Shown here: one piece after another, positions 35,728-45,491 of the stretch
Position numbering within the stretch: position 1 is the stretch's first letter
Layout of the letters: each line of letters opens with the position of its first letter
Assembly (NCBI GenBank): GCA_000231825.2
Contig: JH720385.1
Location: 62,001-126,000, forward strand
DNA length: 64,000 nucleotides
Direction of reading: 5' to 3'
Source: Tetrahymena elliotti 4EA
Lineage: Eukaryota; Ciliophora; Oligohymenophorea; Hymenostomatida; Tetrahymenidae
Translations under genes and position numbers: made by a program
The notes under the pieces: model-generated
What the model saw: the letters and a program-made list of their open reading frames with translations, nothing else
Databases searched by the model: none
What the model was told of the DNA's origin: nothing

Positions 35728-38451
35728 TCAAATATGTTTGTTTTAAATTTTGTCATTGGCCAGCTATTTTAACAGTTAAAACTTTTGGATATATCTATGA
35801 CTGACAAGTTACATATTAACTGGTTTTGGGAGACTCTTAAAACTTGATTCACTGATGCTTCTAGTCTTTTAATTAATTTTAATTTATGGAGCTGGTGGGT
35901 ATATTAATGGTAATTTTATATAGCTCATATCATTAACAAAAGTTTTTTCTTAACTCACATCAGTTTGAAGTTATGCTACGCTTGCACTTTACTAAGAATA
36001 TTCAGTTGATTCCTATCTTGAATTATTATTAATCTTATTTTTCTGTTTTTATCTCTGTATTTTTTTAAAAGAGAGATTATAATAACTTATTTATTAATCA
36101 GATTGTATTCGTTTTAAATTGTTTAAAGATTAAGATTTTTTTAAATCTCTAGAATCTTATTAGTTGCTTGATAGCTTTATTAAATCTTAATTTTAAATAT
36201 CATTTTTTTCAATATCTGTTAGTCCAGATTCTTCAAAGAGACTAGAAAAATTTCTAGATTACATTCCTTGAGGCTACTTATTTATAGTTTTATCAAAGGG
36301 TTTATATTATTTATCTGGAATTTCTGTTAAAAATTAGGCTATTTCAGCATCTGATAAGTCTTGATTTTCCTCAGTTGGAAGAGTCTTTAATTTAGGGTTT
36401 ATTACACTTTCTTCATATTTTTAAGTCTCAAAAGATTCTTTAATATTTTTGAAGCTTTTATATGAATTCTGATTATGAGAAAAACTCTGATTCTAAAGAA
36501 TTAATTGTAGCTTATTTGGGATTGATTAATTTTAGATAGAATTCAATGTTTTTTCTTAATTTTCTCCATTATTCTCACAAAAAGTTTGTTTATACTTAAT
36601 TTTGTATAAAGATTTTAATCTATGTAAATAGGGATCATAAGGCATCTTGTAAGTACCTTCAGGGTACATGTGTTCAGATAAATTAGGAAATCTGAAATTT
36701 TCTTGAGGGATCTACTTGTATCTTTTATAGTTTGATTCACTTATCTTGGCTATTATTTCAGTTTATCTAGTTATATCATTAGCTATAATTTAGTCTTATT
36801 GTTTCTTGAGATATTTTTCTGAAAAATTTTTATTTAATTTCAAATTAGATTAAATTTGAGCAGCACATGCTTATTATTCACTATTAAATTTATCTATAAC
36901 TTCTTGATTGTGTTAATCATTTATGTAAATTAATTTATTATTACTAGCCTGATCAATTATTTCCTCTCTAACATACCTGCTCGAAATTTTAGCCTGAGCA
37001 GTCTTTTTTAAATTTTATAAAAAACCTTCAGCATGTACTTCTTCTGATAAAAGCTGTTTCAAAATAAAAAATAACTATTTATTCAAAAAAAAGAATTAGT
37101 ATAAATTTAACCTTGTAATCAATCTTAAGAAGAGCCACAGATTGAGATAAAACAATAGCTGAATTAGTTCTTTTGAAATTATTGAAAAAGATATCTTCTT
37201 CACCAAAAAGTTGTCCTTTTGAGTAAATTGTCAATTTTATTGTTTGCTATGTTTTTAGAGTATTTCCAACTGAATTGATAGGAACCTATTACCTTTGTGC
37301 TAGTTAATCAAAATCTACAAGTTATTATCCTTCACTTTCCTATTTTTCCTTTAAGTAACGATAGTTTTTTTTCTTTTAAACTCTTTCATCTATAATTATT
37401 TGAGAAGGACTCTTTTTTTAAACAATTTCTACTTCACCATCAAGTATCAGATAAAGAAAAGGGTCATTTTAATTTTATGAATAGATTTTTTGTTTTCTTG
37501 AAAAAGACAATTGTTCACTATTTCATAGGATTCTTTAAATTGTAATCTAATGAATTCCTCTAAAAAATGGTTTAATCTCAACTAATTTTTAGTCAATTTT
37601 CTCTTAAATATTATTTTTTGCTTCCTTCACAGCTTCTAATGATATGCATAGAACAGTAGCTTTTTTATCTTAAAGCTAACTTCCACCTATAGCAAAAGCT
37701 TTTTTCTTTTAAGAGTAACCAAAATCAGTTCCTTTTAATGATATTGTTTCAATCTTTTTGTAAAGCAAAACCCCATTAGAGTCAAAGACACGAATTTTTC
37801 CTTTTTCTTCATCAATTTTTTTGAATGTTTCCAATTGAGTTTCTTCATTTTTCTTTTTTTGAAAAAGTAGTTCTTGTTCTGAGATAATATTTTCTTTATC
37901 TAAGTATCTTTTCTTTTTTTTGCTTTATTCTTTTGAGAGTTCTTCTAATTTAATCTACTCTGCTTCATTTTAAACTTCTTAAAAAGGCTTTGAACAGAAT
38001 ATGTCAACATATCCATCAAGTAAAACATAAAATAACTATTATTCTTCGTTAATCCTATAAATTAATTCTCCTCTGCTAACATATTTAATCTGCAAAGAAG
38101 GTATTAGCATACTAATAAAATCTTCGTAAAATTAATTTGGAATCTCCATAATTTATATTATTTACAAATACCCTAAAAAAATTATCATTTTCTCTACACT
38201 ACCTTCACTTTACCCTTCTTAATTCACTACTTTATTTATAAAATCCTATTTTTTTCATAAAGTTATAAATACTAATTCAATACTGAAAATTTAATTACTT
38301 CAAACAAGTGTGGTAGATCTTTTATCTATGGATAGAATTTTTCTTTCCTCGAATTAATCTTAGAAAGTTTAAACTCTGTTTATATTAATTATTATCCTCC
38401 ATCTGGTTATCTGTCTTAGTTTAAGTTAGTTTAGTTATTATCTTTGCTCAT
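35728..38451 (-). CDS. Double cyclic-nucleotide-binding protein with in-frame TGA
   Basis: Exons 38451-38299, 38143-37112 and 37053-35728 keep one frame for 836 codons, broken only by TGA 37523-37525 (codon 258). Exon 1 ends KDLPHLFE. Exon 2 continues with a first cyclic-nucleotide-binding fold (LQIKYVSRGELIYRI, then FYVLLDGYVDIF), split by a charged insert. A second fold follows: EIKPFFRGI, the TGA, YLILDGEVEIV, another insert, then YSKGQLFGEEDIFFNNFKRT, which matches the phosphate-binding cassette (FGE..R-x-A), ending ALLKIDY. Exon 3 is 440 residues of polar, helical, Gln/Asn-rich sequence. Such proteins sense cAMP or cGMP. The ATG at 38147-38149 lies at the intron end and is not needed if the exon 1 splice is right. 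The TGA falls inside the second domain; see findings. Confidence 0.8.
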
Positions 38452-40161
38452 ATTTTTTTATAATTTTTGTTATTGTTTAATTAAGTAATCAAGTGAATAA
38501 ATAATTGGTTTATAACAATTTAGATTCTTGTTTTTCCAAAATCAGTAAGTCAATTATTTTGTAAGTATTTCATTATTCTAAGTAAATGGCTAGTAAAATT
38601 AATTCTTAAGATAATCACAAAAAATAGTATTCAAAAAATTAAGTCAAAGATTATCAAAAATGATTTCCATTTAATTTAAATATTTAGAAGAGTTTCAAAT
38701 TCAATAAAAAAGAGAAGGGTAATCAGTAAATTAGCTTTTTAGAAGGAGTTTTGAAAAATAAATACCTAATCAACGCCACTAGTTCTTAAGCTAAAAAATC
38801 TGTGGTTTTTTAATCATCAGTGAAATTGCTTCCTTACCTCAATTTCAAATAAAAAATTTATAAATTGAAAAGAAGCTTAACTATTAATAAATAATAACTT
38901 AAAAATAAGTATTTGCAAAACCCTTTCTTAGTTCTAAATTAAATTTGACAATTTTCTTTTTTAATTTATTTAATAAATCAATTTACTAAAATTGTTTTAC
39001 AAAACATTCACAAATTCATCAAAACATTTTTGGAAAATCTTTCAAAATAATCACAAAGTAGTTTAATAGCCCAAATAATAAATTGAAAACTTTTCTTATC
39101 AAACAAAATAATTTTAATAAAGACAAAAAATTACTAAATAATTTCTATCATTCTTATTTATTAATTTTTGAAATATTTCTACTTATTCAAATAATACATA
39201 ATTTTAAAAAAAATAAAGTAATAAATTAAGTTTTCAGAACATGTTTATTAATTTTTAAAGATTCTAACTTTATAAAAGTGAGGATTTAATTTATTAGAAA
39301 GTTATCAACAAAAAATTAAAGATTTTTTAATAAACTATTTGATGAATTTATAAATGAACAACAAACACTATGCATTCTGATTAATAAGTCTGATCAATAA
39401 AAAAATTTTATTTGCAAACATAGGACTTTTTTTATTTTTTAAAAAAAAATTACCATAACTTAATTATTGATAATATACATTATTTAGTAACTAATTATTA
39501 AACAGCATTTGAAAAATTATGTATAATATTAGTACGTTTTGCTTTTTATTATTAGATTATGAAGAAATGTTTTTTTACCACTTGTAATTTGAAAAAAATT
39601 ACTATTACTAAAAACTATTTTTGAAAAGAAACTAATCATTTTAGAAATAATATTAACGAAATTGAAAATATTGAAATACTATTTAGTACTGAAAGATTTA
39701 AATAAATTAATATAGGATGGTTATTGGATATTTTTAAATCTAAAAATGAATGTATGTAGAGTAGAGTTGGCTTTTTTTAAATTTTGTTTCAAATTTGCCA
39801 ATGAGTGGTTTATACTTATTTAATAACTATTATAGAAAAATTAAAATAGTTTTGTGAGAAATAATTTTAAAAGAAAATAAATGGAAATAATAAAAATGTT
39901 TATCAAGGTAAATGAATGAAATATAACAATGATAAGCAAAATAGAATGAAAAAAGATGAGAGAACTACTAAGTTTAATAAAGACTAAATTAATTAAGGCG
40001 AATTAATTTTTAGATAGGAAGGAAAGGATAATAAAAAGTAAAAGGGAAAAATAAAGGACTAATTCAAAGATACTGTTGGAAGGTCGAAAGCATAATTAAA
40101 AGAAAAAAGGATAAAAATTAATCTAAAATCAAATATAAAAAACAAAGACATAAGTAAAGAA
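38452..40161. other. Divergent intergenic region upstream of RPS16
   Basis: About 1.7 kb with no supported gene. The last 450 bp (39700-40161) are strongly purine-rich on the plus strand and probably contain the RPS16 promoter and leader. A frame in register with RPS16 is open from ATG 39946 but lacks RPS16-like codons. Confidence 0.55.
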
Positions 40162-41566
40162 ATGAGCCAATAAAAGCCTCAATTAGTCCAAACTTTCGGC
40201 AGAAAGAAAAACGCCGTCGCTGTTGCCTCCGTCAGACCTGGTAAGGGTCTCCTCAAGGTCAATGGTTCCCCCATCGATTTGATCAACCCCTAGATCCTCC
40301 AAGCTAAGATCTACGAACCCATCCTCTTACTCGGTCAATAGAAGTTCGCTAACCTCGACATTAGAATCAGAGTTAGAGGTTCTGGTTACACCTCTTAAGT
40401 CTATGCCATCAGACAAGCTCTCTCCAAGGGTATCGTTGCTTACCACGCTAAGTAATTAAACAAAATAATTTTTTTAGAAACATTTTAAAATGCAAAAGGC
40501 GAGATTGATTATTCATTTATCACTCAATTCAAAACAATTAAATTTTGCTCCTTTTAGCATTCTTTTTTAATTTCAGATTAACAAAGATAAAAAGCTATTT
40601 TTATTACCATCAATCATATATAATTTTACTAATTTGCTCAATAATTTTATGGGAATATGCTGAATGGCTGCTACTAATTAATCGATAAGGAAAATAATAA
40701 CTCTTAGTTAAATTTAGTTTAGTAGATACCTATAGTTATTAAGTAAATTATGCAGTTTAGTTGAAATTGATCAGCTAATAAGTTAGTTAGTAAACAAAGC
40801 AATAAAGGAATTCTTTTTTAACAATTCCAGTAAAGAGACATTAGAAATGAAAGAATATTTCAGAGATGCTCTTACAATACTTATAACAGGATTAGGAAAT
40901 GAAAAATCGAAATAAAACAGCATTAAACTAATAAATAACTGGTATCCTGAATATAAAAACTTAAGAACAGTGAACAAAGACAATGAGGACGAGAGCAAGC
41001 AATAACTGAATAATATATAAAAAAGGAAAACTAGAATAATAATACTAAAAAGTAATTAGCATTATGCGGATAAATCAATAATAAGGAAATGTTGAGCAGT
41101 TTTAAATGTTGCTTATGAACATTTTAGAAAGAAAGGATTTAAAAGAGAAAGTTGATATTTGAGTTAAATAAAAAGCTAAATTTCTGTAGCTATATATCTA
41201 TTATCAAAGCAAATTAATAATTAAACATATCTTAAAGCAAGAATAATCTAAATAGAAACCAAAGATAATTATGAGCATTTAAAATTATGTAAGATTGATT
41301 GGTCTTAAATCTGCAAATTAAGCTAAGGAGAAGTTTAACAAAATTTTTTTAAAAATTTAATTTTCAATATTTTTTGTCATTTAACAATTTATTAATCCTT
41401 AATTATTTTCAAATTTAGGTACGTCGATGAAAACTCTAAGAGAGAAATCAAGGAATAATTGATGCAATACGACAGATCCCTCTTGGTTGCTGATCCCAGA
41501 AGAATGGAACCCAAGAAGTGTGGTGGTAGAGGTGCCAGATCTAAAATGCAAAAGGCTTACAGATGA
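40162..41566 (+). CDS. RPS16: 40S ribosomal protein S16 (uS9)
   Basis: Exons 40162-40451 and 41419-41566 join in phase 2 to 145 aa. The protein starts [20 protein letters not shown] and contains the uS9 hallmarks: [12 protein letters not shown], then [20 protein letters not shown], and the C-terminal [14 protein letters not shown], whose last residues reach the P-site tRNA in the ribosome. Length equals the eukaryotic family. The codons are strikingly GC-rich (ATC, CTC, GCC, CCC), as expected for a highly expressed ciliate gene and unlike all other genes here. The 967-nt intron is very long for this organism and holds an open reading frame on the same strand (40664-41095). Confidence 0.98.
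40664..41095 (+). CDS. ORF inside the RPS16 intron (143 aa)
   Basis: ATG 40664-40666 starts a frame reading [16 protein letters not shown] that stays open to TGA 41093-41095, wholly inside the RPS16 intron and on the same strand. Residues about 45-125 look like ordinary protein, for example [33 protein letters not shown] and [14 protein letters not shown]. No domain was recognised. Purine-rich DNA lacking TGA can give such frames by chance, so it may be only intron. A nested gene, or an unrecognised alternative product, are the other options. Confidence 0.35.
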
Positions 41567-42568
41567 AAACCTTTCTATTATAATAAATACTTTTTAATTG
41601 TTATAAATTGCGATAATATAAAAAATAACTATTAATACTTATAATAATACAAGGTTTTTATGTTTTCTCAGTCTAAATATGTTATTTAAACTAAATTTGA
41701 AGATATCATATTACTAAAAACTCCTCATTATTTTATTTTATTATTTTCTAAAAAACAAAAAAACAAACAAACAAAAATTCATATTTGGTTTCTTTTATAA
41801 ATGATCGCTCACTCACTCATTCATTCTTCTATTTATTTGCTATTCAGTATTTTTATTAGTATTTCCTTTCAAAATATTTTTGAGTACAAAAATACAAATC
41901 CAGCTCCATATAAAAATATGCATGTCCGTATTAATTCATATCTATTTTTCAAATAGGAACAAAACATCATAATTTTTATCACATACATATTTAACTTTCA
42001 AACTAGTAAGTTATAGATAAATATCATTTATAAATTAAAGAATTAATTTTTTTAAATTAAAGATATTAGAAAAATATAATCTAAATTTGCTCTATGCTTT
42101 AAATGATACTATTTAATTGTTTAGCAAATTTTAATGAAAATTTTGTGAAAATTTAAGATATTTAATTTATCTGAGGAGTAAATGTTTTTTCATGGCAAGA
42201 ATTAATATGGAAAATAATAGTTAGTATTAATTTATAAATCTAAATAAATGTTTGTTTGGTGACAAAATTATATGAAAAATAATTGTTAGAATTAATTTAT
42301 TGATATAAATAATTGTTGTTAAAAATATGTAAATATCACAAAAATAGGTCGAATGTAAGTAAGCCAAAGAAGATTTAATACTGAATTAGAAGATTATATT
42401 TTGGTTTATTTTAAACAGTTATCTTTCATCAATTATTTCCATAAAAAACTAATATCCTAATAATATCTTTAAATGTTCATATTTCCTTAAATTTTTCAAA
42501 AATATCTAAAGCAAATATTTTTTCAGTTCTTTGTTTAGTTGAATTCATAATATTTTTAGTTTTCTTGA

Positions 42569-42841
42569 CAAACTTATAAGAAAAAGGTCTTTTAAAATAT
42601 TAAAAAGGAATTCATTGAAGCATTGTAGAATCAGATTAAAGATCAATTAAGTCATCAGTAGTTAATAGAAATTATGCTGTTTCGTAGATGAATTTATGAT
42701 GAGAAGATGCTTGAAATAGTCTTTGAGTTTAGAGAAATAGAGAATGATATAAATATATAGACTAATCTGAAAGTAATCCAGTAAGATAGATAATCCAGCC
42801 TAAATTTAAAATTTTTATGTATTTTTAACAAATGTATCTGA
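42569..42841 (+). pseudogene. Coding-like fragment interrupted by TGA
   Basis: One frame reads KKEFIEALQNQIKDQLSHQQ, meets TGA 42689-42691, and in the same register continues YDEKMLEIVFEFREIENDIN to TGA 42839-42841. Both halves have protein-like composition, but there is no ATG at the left and no clear splice that removes the TGA (a 37-nt GT..AG option exists at 42684-42720). It may be a gene remnant, or two exons of an unrecognised gene. Confidence 0.3.
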
Positions 42842-42919
42842 TTGTAATCATTTGGTTTCATAGTAATTCAATAAAATTAAAAATTTTATTTTTTAAGTTA
42901 GAAAGATGTTAATATATCA

Positions 42920-42959
42920 AGCCAGCCAGTGAGCCAGCCAGCCAGCCAGTCAGCAGCCA
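42920..42959. repeat. AGCC microsatellite
   Basis: Imperfect tandem AGCC/AGTC units, unusually GC-rich for this window. Confidence 0.85.
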
Positions 42960-43018
42960 ATAAATATAAACAAATATATTTATCACATGTTATTTAGTTA
43001 GGTTTATATGGTTAAATT

Positions 43019-43045
43019 AATCAATCAATCTATCAATCAATCAAG
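43019..43045. repeat. TCAA microsatellite
   Basis: Tandem TCAA units with one TCTA variant. Confidence 0.8.
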
Positions 43046-43151
43046 CATGAATAATCAAGTATTATAAAAATGTTAATATGTTAGTTAATATTTGCTTCAT
43101 TCATTTGCTGAATGAGCTTTAATAAAGGAGGTTTGGTAAATTCCATAGCTC

Positions 43152-44244
43152 TCAGTTAACTAAGAAAACCTATAATTCCTAATTTTCTAAGGAGGCTTCA
43201 TGATAATTTTCAACAAAGGTTTTTGCATCAGCAAAAGTATAATATGATATCTCAGCTTCAATTAATTTCTATTACAAAAATAATTATTAATTATTTAGCT
43301 TAATATGTTGGTTGATAAATGAATGAATAAAAGGAATGAGGGAGTTTTAAATATTTTTATTAAAAATTAAACATAAAAAACCAATAATTAGTAGGTAATA
43401 ATTTGTTATACAGAGTCAGAGTTGCAGTTAAATGTGGTTGTGATTGAGTCAACTTTAACTTATTCTTTATCAGATGCAAGTTCCTTTTAGATTAGATATT
43501 ATTATTTAAGTATTTCTTCTATTAATTTATTTTTGTTTATTTACGTATATTTCATGTGAGTTAATACTAGAAGGAAGATTCTTAACCTTTACTGTGTAGA
43601 GCTTCTTAGGGATGGTCACTTTCTTACCCTTTTTTTAATAAAAATTACAGGCTAAATAAACAGCTTAAAGAAGAAGAAGAGAAAGGAGGATTTTTTAAAT
43701 TAGATGAAATAATAGTATAATCTTACAGCATTTAATACTTATGGTCTTTTAGTGTTTTGTGAATCTGAACCTTAATGGGAGTCATTATGGTTGTCATCTT
43801 TTCTCTTTAATATTTATTAGAAAAAAAATTGAATTGATTAGACACAATTGAGTTTAAGTTTAATGCAGAAATAAAATAAAATGATGTCTGTCTGTATGAA
43901 ACAAATTTTGCAATTTTGATCTATTTTAAAAGTTTTAAGTTTATTACTCCTTTTGAAATAGGCTTTTAGATTTTCTTAACTTATTGGTATCTATCCTTAT
44001 TGTCGTTTCTGTCATAATTGTCTTCCTTATTGTTGCGGTAGTTATTATTTCTATTATTGTTGTTGTTGTTGTTGTTCAGATTATTGGATTTATAATTTGT
44101 TTTTTTAATGAATTTATTCCCATTATTGTTATTGTTGTTATAGTTTCTCTTAAAGCCTTTGTTATTGTTACTATTTTTATCATTCTTTTTTTGGTTTTTC
44201 TTGTCTTCTTCAATTAATTCGTTTAAAGCTAATTCCTCGCTCAT
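43152..44244 (-). CDS. Asn-rich RRM protein, possible ALY/REF-like mRNA export adaptor
   Basis: Five exons (44244-43948, 43804-43727, 43628-43545, 43483-43412, 43268-43152), all joined at phase 0, give 215 aa. Residues 1-20 (MSEELALNELIEEDKKNQ) resemble the UAP56-binding motif of ALY/REF and Yra1 (LDxSLDDIIK). Residues about 25-90 are an Asn/Lys/Arg tract with two poly-Asn runs. An RRM-like fold begins at about residue 130: KLYTVKVKNLPSSINSHEIY (strand 1, RNP2-like), a helix with ELASDKEQVKVDSI, then strands and helix ISYYTFADAKTFVE, ending LQVFLV. RNP1 is not canonical. An RNA-binding role is likely; the export role is inference from the N-terminal motif and domain order. The antisense strand also has a long hydrophobic open frame (43984-44217), a shadow of the poly-Asn tract. 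Confidence 0.8.
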
Positions 44245-45491
44245 CTCTTAATACTATTTTCCTAATTTGCTTTCTTTTTCTTTTGATTTTAAACAATTTA
44301 TTTGTATATATATTTATGATTTCTATTCATTCACTAATAGCCTTCTTATTTTATTTATCAATTAATTAATCAATCCAATTATTGATAATTAATCTTCTCT
44401 CTTATTTTTCTCTTCTACCTACTTCTTCAATCTCATTGTATCTAATATATATATACATACCTATATGTATATACCTACATTTTATTTTATTATATTTCTA
44501 ATCAATAAAGCTCATGTCTTTAACAATATGAATATTTAGAATTTCTAAATATTTATCATTGATTCATCCAATAAATGGATACTTCAATCATTTCTTGCTT
44601 TAAAATTAAAACAAATAACATTAAATTGTTTTTTTGCAATCATATTTGAAATAAATTTAGTTCCTGATTTAAAGGAGATTTAAACTTTCAAAATAAAAAT
44701 TAAATAAAATCTTCTTTAATTTTTTATAATCTAAAAACGACTTTATCAATGAATCTTTAGCTCTAGCACAAAACCAATTAATAAAATTGGAAAATGTTTT
44801 AGTTATGTTTTTAAAAATGTTTAATTTACCCAATACAATAATCAACAAAGAAAATCATAATTTTATTATTCCTAGTTGTTTAATGCACAAATATCTTTCT
44901 TTCTTTAAAATTTAAAAGAATTTTTTTGTTATAATTTAGAAATGATAATAAAAATAATGTGACATCTAAAAATTAGATAGACTTTTATCTCATGAAAAAG
45001 TATTTGACAAGTGTAATAGTGTGAACAGCAAGCTTAAAATAAATAGTGAAAGATTTTTTTTAAGTTATAAAGAGAGGTTTTAAGCTAAATTTGAATGTAA
45101 CATTAAAAATAAGATTGATAGATAAGCAATTTATTGATTTCTAAATAGATATCTAAGTTATTTTTAGATAAATCTTATCTTTGAAATTACTTTATTTTTT
45201 TCACAAAATTTATTTGTTTTTTATGATTTTCAACTTTAAAGTGTTTAAGAAATCAAAATAACTAACAAAAAAAATATTTAATTTACAAATATTGATAAGT
45301 AAGCAAGCAAAATATCAATATATATATTTAAAGGATCGTAGTATTTTATATTTAAAAATAAATCAAAAAATGTTTGATAAAGGAGTTCATTTCAGAGATA
45401 GTAAAGATGTAATAATTCTTCTTCAGATAACAATTTTAACAGTTTAAATTATTAAAAGTCTTAAAGCAGAGGCAGGATAAATAAATCTATT
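44245..45491. other. AT-rich divergent intergenic DNA
   Basis: Between the RRM gene (-) and the two-pore channel (+). Nothing recognised except short (TA)n/(ATAC)n tracts near 44440-44480. The last 100 bp may be coding for the channel (an in-register Ser/Asn-rich frame from 45390). Confidence 0.6.

Larger units (their letters stand above)
41567..43151. other. Intergenic DNA with simple repeats and a gene-like fragment
   Basis: Convergent 3' flanks of RPS16 (+) and the RRM gene (-). It contains an (AAAC)n stretch near 41757, a coding-like fragment at 42569-42841, an AGCC run at 42920-42959 and a TCAA run at 43019-43045. Confidence 0.6.

Noticed and set aside
38147..38149. ATG as start of the cyclic-nucleotide-binding gene
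   Set aside because: A coding-like exon upstream (38451-38299) splices in phase 0 just after this ATG and completes the domain start.
39946..40161. 72-codon in-frame N-terminal extension of RPS16
   Set aside because: It lacks RPS16-type codons, and S16 proteins normally begin near the chosen ATG; purine-rich DNA simply lacks TGA.
43984..44217. Plus-strand Val/Ile-rich frame resembling a membrane protein
   Set aside because: It is the reverse of the poly-Asn tract of the RRM gene.
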